From NCBI GenBank assembly GCA_018242295.1, contig JAFECE010000011.1, positions 930,001-994,000 on the forward strand: DNA of 64,000 nucleotides, given 5' to 3'. The stretch comes from Pseudomonadota bacterium (GTDB taxonomy: Bacteria; Pseudomonadota; Alphaproteobacteria; Rhizobiales; Hyphomicrobiaceae). The notes below the pieces were generated by a model, which saw only the letters and a program-made list of their open reading frames with translations, ran no database searches and was not told the origin of the DNA. The position numbers were made by a program, and so were the translations under genes. Shown here in pieces: positions 36,699 to 45,525 of the stretch (its first letter is position 1; each line of letters opens with the position of its first letter).

Positions 36699-37475
36699 TT
36701 AGGCCTCGGGGCGGAACGCGCCGGGTGGAATGTGACCGGCGACATAGGCGTGATAGAGCGCATCGAGCTGGACCCAGAGGACATTGCATTTGAAGCGGAC
36801 CGCATCCACGCACGCTTCCTGTTCCTCACGCGTCTTGGCGTTCTTCAAGACATACTGAAGTGCGAAGTCAGCGTCCCGCGGCGCTTGGGTCAGGCGGCGC
36901 TTGAAGTAGGCCATCACCTTGTCGTCGATGAAGTCATAGTTCTCGAGCATGCCGGCGATGCGCTCTTTGTGGATCTTCGGTGCGAAGAGTTCGGTCAGCG
37001 ACGAGGCGACGGCGATCGTCAAAGGCTGCTCGCGGACGAATGTGACATAGGATTCGACGGCGAAAACGGTGGCCGGCAGCGCGCCGCGCCGGGAGATCAC
37101 GTAGTCGCGATCGAGGCCGAGGCCGTCCGTCAGGATCAGCCAACGTTCAATGCCGCCCGGCTCGTCCGGCGGAAGACCGTCATGGTCGAGAACTCTGTGC
37201 AGCCATTCCCGGCGCAGCTCGCGATCGTAGACACGGCTGATCAGAGCAGCATCCTTCCGCGGAACCGCGGACTGATAGCAGAAGCGGTTGAGAGCCCAGG
37301 CCTGGACTTGACCCTTATTCAATTTGCCGCCGTGGAGCATGTGATGGAAGGGATGGAGATCGTGATAGCGCTCGGGCCCGACGGCGCGAAGCTCGGCTTC
37401 AAACTCGGCAGGCGACATCGGGGGCTCGTTGCCGCGACGTTCGGCGTTTTTCTTCTCGAGACTGACTGGGTTCAT
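36699..37475 (-). CDS. pqqC: Pyrroloquinoline-quinone synthase PqqC
   Basis: PqqC is the cofactorless oxidase that completes PQQ by ring closure and oxidation. The 258-residue protein has 'RYHDLHPFHHMLHGGKLNKG', 'WALNRFCYQSAVPRKDAALI' and 'WLHRVLDHDG', with the conserved His and Arg residues of the family. ATG 37475 overlaps the pqqB stop by four bases; the longer frame to 37511 would lie within pqqB. Confidence 0.97.
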   Translation of the reverse strand: MNPVSLEKKNAERRGNEPPMSPAEFEAELRAVGPERYHDLHPFHHMLHGGKLNKGQVQAWALNRFCYQSAVPRKDAALISRVYDRELRREWLHRVLDHDGLPPDEPGGIERWLILTDGLGLDRDYVISRRGALPATVFAVESYVTFVREQPLTIAVASSLTELFAPKIHKERIAGMLENYDFIDDKVMAYFKRRLTQAPRDADFALQYVLKNAKTREEQEACVDAVRFKCNVLWVQLDALYHAYVAGHIPPGAFRPEA

Positions 37476-38404
37476 AGGCGGACCTCCATGCCGTCGAAGC
37501 CGACTTCCCACCCGGATACGTCGACAACTTTACGGGCTTCTGAATTCTCGTCCAGGATCGGGTTGGAGTTGTTAATGTGAACGTAGATCCGGCGCTTCAC
37601 ATTGAGCTGGCTCAATGCGGAAATAGAACCGTCGGGTCCAGAAACCGAGATATGGCCCATTCGCTTGCCAGTTTTGTTCAGAAGGCCCTGGGTCAGCATT
37701 TCGTCGTCATCGAACAATGTGCCGTCGAGGAAAAGCAGCTCGGCATTGCGGACTTTGGCCGCGAGCGGCTCGTCGATCTCGGCAACGCCCGGGATGTAGA
37801 AGAACGATCTGCCGGTTTTGGCATCGGTGACCTTGAGGCCGATGGTGTCGCCGTCGCGGCTGCCGAAATTGCTGCTCGCGTCGCCCTTTTCGAGAAATAG
37901 CGCGACTTTGCCCGGAACAGCGAAGGCTTCGACGACGAGGCCCAGATCAACGCTGGCGCCTTCGAGACGTGTCGGCACATTCAGCTCGAACGGGATGCGG
38001 TGGACTTTGTCTCTGGCGAGGACGTCGAAAACGCTATTTGTTTCCAGCGTCGCGAGGACGCGGTCGGCGGCGTAGATCGAAAAGGGCTGGCCTTCGCGGA
38101 GGCTCAAGAGCCCGGTGATGTGATCGACGTCGGCGTTGGTCAGAACCACGGCCTTGATCGGCGAATTGCGGAGCGCTCCGTTTTTGACGGGCTGCAGTTC
38201 CGGCGTTTCGTTGATCTGCTGGCGAATATCCGGGGAGGCGTTGAGCAATACCCAGTTGGCGCCGTCACTACTGACGGCGAGGGAGGATTGCAGCCTTGGC
38301 CTGTATCCCGCCACACCGGCTCTCACCTTTGCGGAGTGAAAGCCATTGCAATTCCATTGCGGAAATCCACCCCCAGCGGCGGATCCGAGCACTTTGATGA
38401 TCAT
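37472..38404 (-). CDS. pqqB: PQQ biosynthesis protein PqqB
   Basis: A 310-residue metallo-beta-lactamase-fold protein with 'VLGSAAGGGFPQWNCNGFHS' and 'VVLTNADVDHITGLLSLREG', where the Asp/His pattern binds metal. PqqB has been proposed to hydroxylate the tyrosine of the PqqA-derived intermediate. It is translationally coupled to pqqC. An extended hairpin region separates it from pqqA. Confidence 0.96.
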   Translation of the reverse strand: MIIKVLGSAAGGGFPQWNCNGFHSAKVRAGVAGYRPRLQSSLAVSSDGANWVLLNASPDIRQQINETPELQPVKNGALRNSPIKAVVLTNADVDHITGLLSLREGQPFSIYAADRVLATLETNSVFDVLARDKVHRIPFELNVPTRLEGASVDLGLVVEAFAVPGKVALFLEKGDASSNFGSRDGDTIGLKVTDAKTGRSFFYIPGVAEIDEPLAAKVRNAELLFLDGTLFDDDEMLTQGLLNKTGKRMGHISVSGPDGSISALSQLNVKRRIYVHINNSNPILDENSEARKVVDVSGWEVGFDGMEVRL

Positions 38405-38448
38405 GTGAGCTTATATGGTTGCGCCGACGGGTCGCCGAAGCCGGCAGC

Positions 38449-38503
38449 GCTCTCATTTTTCGAGAGCAAACAGCAGCGGCGGCCGATGATCATCGACCGC
38501 CGC
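38449..38503 (-). promoter_or_regulatory. Two stem-loops between pqqA and pqqB
   Basis: A near-perfect 28-base palindrome (38476-38503, arms GCGGCGG / CCGCCGC around CGATGATCATCG) is followed, reading towards pqqB, by a second stem GCTCTC / GAGAGC (38449-38467). They lie between the pqqA stop and the pqqB start. They may act as a partial terminator or RNA-processing signal that makes pqqA mRNA more abundant than pqqBCDE, as is known for other pqq operons; here it is inferred. Confidence 0.6.
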
Positions 38504-38545
38504 GCCGGTGTCTCACAAACCTTGCGAGACTGAAGACTTCATCGA

Positions 38546-38635
38546 TTAGATGAGGTCGATCTCGGCCGGCAGGTAGCTCGTGACCTCAAGGCCGACTTCC
38601 TGCTCGCGCACTGCGGGTTTGGTCCAAATCTTCAT
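38546..38635 (-). CDS. pqqA: PQQ precursor peptide PqqA, operon copy
   Basis: A 29-residue peptide with Glu17 and Tyr21 in 'EVTSYLPAEIDLI', the two residues PqqE joins to make PQQ. It is preceded by GGAGGAAACACA as ribosome binding site and is the first gene of pqqABCDE. It differs from the orphan copy at 10981-11070 by only one residue (Ile3 instead of Val3), while many synonymous codons differ. That implies selection on the peptide rather than a very recent duplication. Confidence 0.95.
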   Translation of the reverse strand: MKIWTKPAVREQEVGLEVTSYLPAEIDLI

Positions 38636-39194
38636 TGTGTTTCCTCCAAAAGCGGTAAATTGCTTACGTTCCTCGCAGACCCCGCCGAGGGCCCACTAGA
38701 CCGGTGCAGACACTTGTTGTGCCGGCCCAATCTGCGGATCAGCCTACTAAAGTCAAGGCTGGTTGCCGCTGTCATGACGTAGAGATCATGTTCGGGGTCT
38801 GCTTTTCAAATCAATGCGCTTCACGTCTGCGTGTGATCGAATTGACTGCCGATCAGTACAGGTGAGCTACGCGAACAGTTTCTAGTAGTCCGCGCGTCCT
38901 GCTTCAGCCCCCAATATGTAATTTTTATACGTCACATGGCGCATGTATTGGAATTTCATGCTTATATTTTGGCCGAATGACGCATCTATGTAGAAAAATG
39001 TTCTAATTTCGTGTATGAGATGGGTTCCGCCGACGTGAAGCCCAGCGTCGTTGGGCGCCTAACAGGATTTGAGGCCTTTTAGGCGGGGCCGGACGCGCGG
39101 CTGATCGACATGTTTGGGTTTTGTCCGTGTTCAGAGGCGCGCTACGGCCGCGCCTCCTGATTGCCCGGTACACCCCTGAGCAGGAGAACTTTGA
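38636..39194. promoter_or_regulatory. 559-base divergent intergenic region between pqqA and cysJ
   Basis: I find no convincing gene. The stretch 38910-39020 is clearly more AT-rich than its surroundings and probably holds promoter elements for one or both operons. A ribosome binding site (AGGAGAAC) precedes cysJ. No known riboswitch pattern was recognised. Confidence 0.4.
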
Positions 39195-40976
39195 GTGACG
39201 GCGAACCTTCTACTTCCGCGCAATGCGCCTTTTCCGCCGGAAGACATCGATCTCTTGAACGAAGTGGTTGCGCGAACAACTCCGCAGCAACGGTCGTGGC
39301 TCTCTGGCTTTTTCGCCGGTTTCGAGGCCGCCCAGAGCGGGGGCATGGCCCAGCCGGTTCCGGCTGCGAAGCCGCGTGCACCGCTGACCATTCTCTATGC
39401 GAGCGAAAGCGGCAATTCGGAAGCCCTCGCGGCCAAGGCAAAGAAGGCTGCGCAGAAGCACGGTCTCGATGCGAAAGTGTACGACATGGCGGACGCCGAC
39501 ATGGCGCTCCTCGCCAAATCCAAGAATATCGTCGTCTTCGCGGCGACGTGGGGCGAGGGCGATCCGCCGGCACGCGCCGTTGATTTCTATCAGGTACTGA
39601 TGAGCGATGCGGCACCACGTATCGATGGTGCCAAGTTCGCGGTTCTGGCGCTGGGCGACACGGCTTATGCGCAGTTCTGCGCCGTCGGCAAGGCGATCGA
39701 TCAGCGGCTTGAAGAACTCGGCGGCGTGCGGACTTTCGATCGCGTCGATCTCGATCTCGACTATGCGAAGAAGGCGGCGGAATGGACGGAAGGTGCGCTG
39801 GCCAAACTTGCGCCGGAAGACACGGCGGCGGGCGGCACGGTCGTGCACGTCGATTTCGGCGGCGTTCTTCCACATCTCGAGGATGACGAACCGAGGTACA
39901 CCGCCGAACAGCCGCTCGAAGCCGAGATTGCGGCGCTCGTCAATTTGAACGGCAGCGGCTCAACGCGCGAAACGTGGCATGCGGAATTTGCGTTCGACGA
40001 TTCGGCATTCAAGTATCGGCCGGGCGACGCCATCGGCCTGTTGCCCGAAAACGATCCCGCTCTCGTCGATGACCTTCTGCAGGCCGTCGGCCTCGGCTCG
40101 GAGGCGGCTCTGCTGCTGAAGCTGCAGAAATCCTACGACGTCACGACGCTGTCGCGGGCTCTTGTCGACAACTACGCGAAGCTGACGGGCCGCGCCGACG
40201 TCAAGGCTTTGCTTGAAGGCGAGGCTTATCCGAAGTTTGCAGCGGACCGGCAGTTGATCGATCTCTTCCTCGCGTATCCGGAAAAGCTTACGCAGGAACA
40301 GTTGACGGGGCTTTTGCGGCCGTTGCCGGGACGGCTCTATTCTGTCGCGTCGAGCCTCAAGGCGCATCCGGGAGAAGCGCATCTTCTCGTCGGTGCCGTT
40401 CGTTGGGAGTCACATGGCCGCGTCCGCAAGGGCGTCTCATCGACGTTCCTCGGCGAGCGCCGCAAGGCCGGGCAAAACGCGCGTATCTACGTCAAGCCGA
40501 ACCGGCATTTCCGCTTACCGGCGGACGGGCATACACCCATCATTATGATCGGTGCCGGCACCGGCGTTGCGCCCTATCGCGGCTTCGTCGAAGAGCGCGT
40601 TGCGGACAGCGCCAAGGGCAAGAGCTGGCTTTTCTTCGGCGAGCGGAACTTTACCAACGATTTCCTGTATCAGCTCGAGTGGCAGGATTATCTGGCGTCG
40701 GGCGACCTGACGCGCATCGACGTTGCATTCTCGCGCGATCAGCCGGAAAAGATCTATGTCCAGCATCGTATCTGGGAGAAGCGCGCGGAGATCAACGCGT
40801 GGCTACAGGAAGGTGCCCACATCTACGTCTGCGGCGACGAGAAGGGTATGGCTAAAGATGTCGACGCCACGCTCGTCAAGGTCCTAGGCGAGCCGTTGAA
40901 GGGCGACGAAGAAGCGGGCCGGGCGAAGCTCAAGGAGCTGACGAAAGCCGGCCGCTACCAACGCGATATCTATTAA
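39195..40976 (+). CDS. cysJ: Sulfite reductase flavoprotein alpha subunit (CysJ type)
   Basis: CysJ passes electrons from NADPH through FAD and FMN to the CysI hemoprotein. The 593-residue protein has a flavodoxin domain (about residues 65-205: 'LTILYASESGNSEALAAKAK', 'AATWGEGDPPARAVDFY'), an FAD-binding domain ('RLYSVASSLKAHPGEAHLLV') and an NADPH domain ('IMIGAGTGVAPYRGFVEERV', 'WLFFGERNFTNDFLYQLEW'). The start is GTG 39195 with AGGAG upstream. cysI follows after a palindromic repeat. Confidence 0.95.
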   Translation: MTANLLLPRNAPFPPEDIDLLNEVVARTTPQQRSWLSGFFAGFEAAQSGGMAQPVPAAKPRAPLTILYASESGNSEALAAKAKKAAQKHGLDAKVYDMADADMALLAKSKNIVVFAATWGEGDPPARAVDFYQVLMSDAAPRIDGAKFAVLALGDTAYAQFCAVGKAIDQRLEELGGVRTFDRVDLDLDYAKKAAEWTEGALAKLAPEDTAAGGTVVHVDFGGVLPHLEDDEPRYTAEQPLEAEIAALVNLNGSGSTRETWHAEFAFDDSAFKYRPGDAIGLLPENDPALVDDLLQAVGLGSEAALLLKLQKSYDVTTLSRALVDNYAKLTGRADVKALLEGEAYPKFAADRQLIDLFLAYPEKLTQEQLTGLLRPLPGRLYSVASSLKAHPGEAHLLVGAVRWESHGRVRKGVSSTFLGERRKAGQNARIYVKPNRHFRLPADGHTPIIMIGAGTGVAPYRGFVEERVADSAKGKSWLFFGERNFTNDFLYQLEWQDYLASGDLTRIDVAFSRDQPEKIYVQHRIWEKRAEINAWLQEGAHIYVCGDEKGMAKDVDATLVKVLGEPLKGDEEAGRAKLKELTKAGRYQRDIY

Positions 40977-40986
40977 AAATTGAATT

Positions 40987-41102
40987 CCCTCTCCCCGGCC
41001 TTCATGGGGAGAGGGTTAGGGTGAGGGGCCGCGATTTGCTCCAGCACGGTTGCAGCCCCTCACCCCGACCCTCTTCCCATCGCAAGGGCGATGGAGAGAG
41101 GG
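40987..41102. repeat. Palindromic intergenic repeat (REP-like), cysJ-cysI spacer
   Basis: A first stem CCCTCTCCCC / GGGGAGAGGG (40987-41015) is followed by 'TTAGGGTGAGGGGC' and its complement (about 41016-41068), and by a second stem with arms near 41069-41082 and 41089-41102. Such 'CCTCTCCCC...GGTGAGGGGC' elements are dispersed in many Rhizobiales genomes. It lies between co-directional genes and may stabilise or process the mRNA. Confidence 0.75.
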
Positions 41103-41122
41103 AGCAGCCGGGAACAATCGAA

Positions 41123-42853
41123 ATGACCGACAAGCGTTCGAAAAACGAGTTCATCAAGGAGCAAAGCCATCAGCTGCGCGGTACGCTGGCTGAGGGGCTG
41201 CTCAAAGTTGAGACAGGCGCCATCGCGGAAGACGATCAACAGCTGATCAAGTTTCATGGCTCCTACATTCAGGATGATCGCGACGTTCGCGGCGAGCGCG
41301 GCAAGAAAAAGCTCGAGAAGGCTTACTCATTCATGATCCGCCTGCGCATTCCAGGCGGCGTCGTGAAGCCGAAGCAGTGGATCGGGCTCGATACGATTGC
41401 CAGCACCTACGCGAACGGCACGATGCGCCTGACGACGCGCGAGACGTTCCAGTTTCACGGCGTCATCAAGTCGAACCTGAAGCGCACGATGCAATCGTTC
41501 AACGCTATCTGCCTCGATACGTTGGCTGCGTGCGGCGACGTCAATCGCAACGTCATGACCGCCGCGAACCCGCATCTCTCGAAGGCGCACAAGTTGGCCT
41601 ACGATCTCGGCAAGTCGGTCAGCGAGCATCTGCTGCCGCGGACGGGCGCCTATCACGAGATCTGGCTCGATGGTGAAAAGGTCCAGGATGCGTCGCGGCC
41701 TGCGAAGAAGGACGAGGAACCGATCTACGGCGTTCATTACCTGCCGCGTAAGTTCAAGGTCGTGGTCGCGGTGCCGCCGGATAACGATGTCGATATTTAT
41801 GCGCATGATCTCGGCTATATCGCCATTGTCGAGAAGGGTGAGCTTGTCGGCTGGAACGTCACCGTTGGCGGCGGCATGGGCATGACGCATGGCGACGTCA
41901 ATACGTTTCCGCGCACCGCTGATCTCCTCGGCTTCTGCAGGCCCGAGCAAGCCATCGCTGTCGCAGAAAGCGTCGTTACCGTTCAGCGCGACTGGGGCAA
42001 CCGCGAAAACCGTGCCCGGGCGCGGCTCAAATATACGATCGAAGATCGCGGTCTCGATAATTTCCGCGAAGAGGTCGAGAAGCGCGCCGGCTTCAAATTC
42101 GAGAAGCCGCGGGCATTCAAATTCACCGGCACCGGTGACAAGATCGGCTGGCGGCCGACGCTCGATGCGAAGAAGGCCTCGGATAAGACTTGGCATCTGA
42201 CGCTGTTCGTCGAGAACGGCCGCATCAAGGATAAGCCCGGCTATGCGCTGAGGTCAGCGCTGCGCGAGATCGCGGAGCTTGGCATTTGCGATTTCGTCTG
42301 CAGCGCGAACCAGAACGTCATTCTCGCGAACGTCTCCGCGAAGGCGAAGCCCAAGATCGAGGGGATCTTCAAGACGCATGGCGTCTCGCTCGATGTGTCG
42401 TCGGGACTTCGGCGCAATGCAATGTCGTGCGTAGCACTGCCGACGTGCGGTCTTGCGCTGGCGGAAGCTGAGCGTTTCCTTCCGGATCTCGTCACCGCGC
42501 TCGAGGAGAGCCTCGAGCGCGCCGGTCTCAAGGACGATGACATCGTCATCCGTATGACCGGGTGCCCGAACGGCTGCGCGCGTCCGTATCTTGCGGAGGT
42601 TGGTCTCGTCGGGCGCAACCCGGGACTCTACAACCTCTATCTCGGCGCGGCCTTCAACGGCTCACGGCTCTCCAAGCTTTACGCCCAGGATGTCGACAAG
42701 CAGCGGATCGTTTCGCTGCTCGAGCCGCTCTTTATTGCGTATTCGAAAGAGCGCGAAGACGGCGAGCACTTCGGCGACTTTACGATCCGGTCGGGCGTCG
42801 TGAAGGCGACGACGGCCGGCAATCAATTCCACGCTGACGTGAAGTTGGTTTAG
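41123..42853 (+). CDS. cysI: Assimilatory sulfite reductase hemoprotein subunit
   Basis: CysI reduces sulfite to sulfide with siroheme and a 4Fe-4S cluster. The 576-residue protein shows the duplicated nitrite/sulfite reductase layout ('MRLTTRETFQFHGVIKSNLK', 'CGDVNRNVMTAANP', 'GMTHGDVNTFPRTADLLGF') and the cluster Cys residues in 'CVALPTCGLALAEAE' and 'MTGCPNGCARPYLAEVGLVG'. ATG 41123 is chosen; the frame back to 41021 lies in the palindromic repeat. Confidence 0.96.
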   Translation: MTDKRSKNEFIKEQSHQLRGTLAEGLLKVETGAIAEDDQQLIKFHGSYIQDDRDVRGERGKKKLEKAYSFMIRLRIPGGVVKPKQWIGLDTIASTYANGTMRLTTRETFQFHGVIKSNLKRTMQSFNAICLDTLAACGDVNRNVMTAANPHLSKAHKLAYDLGKSVSEHLLPRTGAYHEIWLDGEKVQDASRPAKKDEEPIYGVHYLPRKFKVVVAVPPDNDVDIYAHDLGYIAIVEKGELVGWNVTVGGGMGMTHGDVNTFPRTADLLGFCRPEQAIAVAESVVTVQRDWGNRENRARARLKYTIEDRGLDNFREEVEKRAGFKFEKPRAFKFTGTGDKIGWRPTLDAKKASDKTWHLTLFVENGRIKDKPGYALRSALREIAELGICDFVCSANQNVILANVSAKAKPKIEGIFKTHGVSLDVSSGLRRNAMSCVALPTCGLALAEAERFLPDLVTALEESLERAGLKDDDIVIRMTGCPNGCARPYLAEVGLVGRNPGLYNLYLGAAFNGSRLSKLYAQDVDKQRIVSLLEPLFIAYSKEREDGEHFGDFTIRSGVVKATTAGNQFHADVKLV

Positions 42854-42873
42854 GAGCCCTAAACCGTTTCATT

Positions 42874-42963
42874 CGTCATCCCGGCGAAGGCCGGGATCCA
42901 TCCAAGCCTGACCATAGCGAAGAACAGAAGCCTGGACGGATCCCCGCCTGCGCGGGGATGACG
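42874..42963. repeat. Palindromic intergenic repeat (second REP-like family)
   Basis: Two hairpins, CATCCCGGCGAAGGCCGGGAT (42876-42896, imperfect palindrome) and GGATCCCCGCCTGCGCGGGG (42938-42957), face each other so that the whole element (CGTCATCCC...GGGGATGACG) is itself an inverted repeat. This is another well-known Rhizobiales intergenic repeat type. It lies between convergent cysI and the TauE/SafE gene and could aid termination. Confidence 0.78.
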
Positions 42964-42987
42964 TTCTGCGCGGGCTTTTTCGGCCAA

Positions 42988-43788
42988 CTAGAGCTTCAGC
43001 GATAGCTGGTAAGCGGCGAAGCAGAGGATCAGCGCGAGGAAGATGCGCAGCAGCCAGTCGGGCAGCAAGCCGGTCAGGCGCGACCCGATGGCGATGCCGG
43101 GGATCGAGCCGACAAGAAGCAATCCCAGAAGCTCGAAGCTCGTATTGCCAATCGACATGTGACCGAGGCCGGAGATGAGTGTCAGCGGCACGGCGTGCAC
43201 GATGTCGGTGCCGATCAGGCGGCGCGTCCGAAGCATCGGATAAAGCAGCGTCAGGATAACGACGCCAATCGCGCCAGCGCCGACCGACGTCAGCGTGACG
43301 ATCGATCCGAGTGTGAAACCGAGGAGCAATGTCGGCAGACGGCGGACCTTGATCTCTGCCGGTTCGCCAACAAGTGCATGGCCGCGAACGACGAACGGAT
43401 AGATCAGGATCGCGATTGAGCTAAGCACGAGGGCGGCGACAAGCGCCCTCTTGATGAATAGGGCCAGCGCTGCGGTGTCGGGATTGAGGGTGTGCAAGAC
43501 CGCGAGCATCGCCAGCGAGCCCGGTACACTTCCCATGGCGAGCCAGCCGACAAGACGCCAATTGACGTTACCGAAATTGTGGTGAGGCCAGGCAGCGGAA
43601 GCTTTGGTTATCGATGCGAACAGCAAGTCCGTGCCGACAGCCAACGCAGGCGGCACGCCGATCTTGGTGATCAGGAATGGCGTCATTAGTGAGCCGGCGC
43701 CAACACCCGTCATGCCGACGAGGAAGCCGACGACAAAGCCGCCCGTGATCACCATGGGCCAGAGTGTGGTCAGATCGAATTCGGGCAT
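42988..43788 (-). CDS. TauE/SafE-family sulfite/anion exporter
   Basis: A 266-residue membrane protein with about eight helices and the duplicated family motif: 'GFLVGMTGVGAGSLMTPFLI' in the first half and 'GSIVTLTSVGAGAIGVVILT' in the second. Members export sulfite, sulfoacetate or other organic anions. Its position among cys genes suggests sulfite or sulfur-compound transport. It starts at ATG 43788 and lies on the same strand as cysHDN, about 200 bases after cysN. Confidence 0.9.
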   Translation of the reverse strand: MPEFDLTTLWPMVITGGFVVGFLVGMTGVGAGSLMTPFLITKIGVPPALAVGTDLLFASITKASAAWPHHNFGNVNWRLVGWLAMGSVPGSLAMLAVLHTLNPDTAALALFIKRALVAALVLSSIAILIYPFVVRGHALVGEPAEIKVRRLPTLLLGFTLGSIVTLTSVGAGAIGVVILTLLYPMLRTRRLIGTDIVHAVPLTLISGLGHMSIGNTSFELLGLLLVGSIPGIAIGSRLTGLLPDWLLRIFLALILCFAAYQLSLKL

Positions 43789-43989
43789 GGGATTCCGTGG
43801 CGCGGTTGACGAACTGACCTACGCGAGATCACGTAGCTCCGCAATTGTGGATTTGTTGCTTGGATAGCGGAGATTTTTCGCGTCCGATAGAATTGCGCGC
43901 AGCGACCCTCTTTGCGGAAGGGACGCCGCGCGCAAAGAGCGCGGAAAGTGCTATGGGCGGTGCGACGCACCCGGTTCCTGTGCCTGCGC

Positions 43990-45525
43990 TTAAAGCCCCG
44001 GATCCATGCCGTCATCGACTGGCGGCGGCGGCTCGATGGCTACGGCGACGCCGGCTGCGCGGAGAATGATTGCGACCTCGTTCGCGCGGCGCATGAACTC
44101 TTCGCGATCGCTCGAACTCATCGAGAGGTCGCGATTGAGACCGTTCGCAAGCATGTCGCGCTTCAGCACGAAATGTCCCTCGGCCGGCTTTTCAGCCTTG
44201 GAATTGACCGCCGTCGCAATACCGCCCGCCATCGTTGCGCCGGAGACGGAGTCGACGAGCAGGAGCGTTCCGGTTTCGGGCGTTTCGGCGAAGACATCGA
44301 TGGCGGCGGCGCGACCCAGCGAGATTTTAGCGATTGCAATATCGTTCGCGCCGCAGCCTCTTGCCGGACGCGATGCCATCGTTTCGAGATCGAGCAGCGC
44401 CTTGATCTCGATGTTGGAAATGGGAATGAGATCGGTCGAGGTTCGCAAGAGGTAGCCGGCCGTTGGGCTGAATTCATCCTCCGACAGCCAAACGAAACGG
44501 GCTTCGACGGTCTGAGCCGCGACGGGGCGCATCTCGGGAGTGGACAGAACGGCGCCGCGCGATATGTCGATATCGACGTCGAGCTGCAGCGCGATGGCCT
44601 GACCGGCGGACGCATTTTCAAGATCGCCGTCCATTGTCGCGATGCGGATCACCTTACCGCTGGCGTTGCTCAAGGTATCGACGAGGACGTCGCCAACCTT
44701 GACCGATCCGGATGTGACGGTGCCCGCGAGGCCACGGAAATCCTGGCCATCTCGCAGCACGGTCTGCACGGGAAAACGAAACACGGACCCGGCTTCGCTG
44801 ACGCGGCTTGGCGTCTTCTCCAGATGCTGGATGAGTGTCGGGCCGGTGTACCAGGACATATTTTCGGATTTCGCCGAAACGTTGTCGCCGAAGACGGCCG
44901 ACAGCGGGATGGCGGTTGCGTCCCAGAAATTGAATTTCCAGCACAGCGTGCGGAAATCGGCTTCGATCTTGCGGAACACGTCTTCGGACCAGCCGACGAG
45001 ATCCATTTTATTTACGGCGAGCACGACGTGCTTGACGCCGACAAGATCGAGGATCGCGGTGTGGCGTTTCGTTTGTTTCTTCACGCCCGAGCGCGCGTCG
45101 ACGAGTACGATGGCGACGTCGGCATGCGATGCGCCCGAGGCCATGTTGCGCGTGTACTGCTCGTGGCCGGGAGAATCGATGATGACGAAGCGGCGCGTTT
45201 CGGTATCGAAATACTTCCAGGCGATATCGATCGTGATGCCTTGCTCGCGCTCGGCGACGAGACCGTCGAGCAGCATCGAGAAGTCAGGAAGATCGGTGCC
45301 CGCTGCCTTGCGGCCCGAGCGGCGGACGTTCTCGCGCTGATCCTCGTACAGGTCCGAGGCGTCCCAGAGCAGGCGCCCGATCAACGTTGATTTGCCGTCG
45401 TCGACCGAACCGCAGGTCAAAAGATGCGTGATGCCGCCCAACTCGCGCACGAGATTGGGCACGACTTCGAGATGCGGCTGAGGCTTGTGCGAGAACTCGT
45501 GTTTATGCAGGGCGTGCACCGACAT
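43990..45525 (-). CDS. cysN: Sulfate adenylyltransferase large subunit (CysN GTPase)
   Basis: CysN hydrolyses GTP to drive adenylation of sulfate by CysD. The 511-residue protein has GTPase motifs 'CGSVDDGKSTLIGRLLWD' (G1), 'DSPGHEQYTRNMASG' (G3) and 'VLAVNKMDLVGWS' (G4), followed by EF-Tu-like beta-barrels. There is no fused CysC kinase domain, so PAPS formation, if any, needs another gene. ATG 45525 overlaps the cysD stop by one base; the longer antisense and upstream frames are artefacts. Confidence 0.96.
   Translation of the reverse strand: MSVHALHKHEFSHKPQPHLEVVPNLVRELGGITHLLTCGSVDDGKSTLIGRLLWDASDLYEDQRENVRRSGRKAAGTDLPDFSMLLDGLVAEREQGITIDIAWKYFDTETRRFVIIDSPGHEQYTRNMASGASHADVAIVLVDARSGVKKQTKRHTAILDLVGVKHVVLAVNKMDLVGWSEDVFRKIEADFRTLCWKFNFWDATAIPLSAVFGDNVSAKSENMSWYTGPTLIQHLEKTPSRVSEAGSVFRFPVQTVLRDGQDFRGLAGTVTSGSVKVGDVLVDTLSNASGKVIRIATMDGDLENASAGQAIALQLDVDIDISRGAVLSTPEMRPVAAQTVEARFVWLSEDEFSPTAGYLLRTSTDLIPISNIEIKALLDLETMASRPARGCGANDIAIAKISLGRAAAIDVFAETPETGTLLLVDSVSGATMAGGIATAVNSKAEKPAEGHFVLKRDMLANGLNRDLSMSSSDREEFMRRANEVAIILRAAGVAVAIEPPPPVDDGMDPGL

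Noticed and set aside
39131-39875. Minus-strand frames opposite the start of cysJ
   Set aside because: They are shadows of the flavodoxin domain and contain no motif.
43912-45390. Long plus-strand open frame of 492 codons opposite cysN
   Set aside because: It is antisense to the well-conserved cysN gene, and its protein is rich in Arg/Asp/Gly with no recognised motif; a GC-rich codon-shadow.
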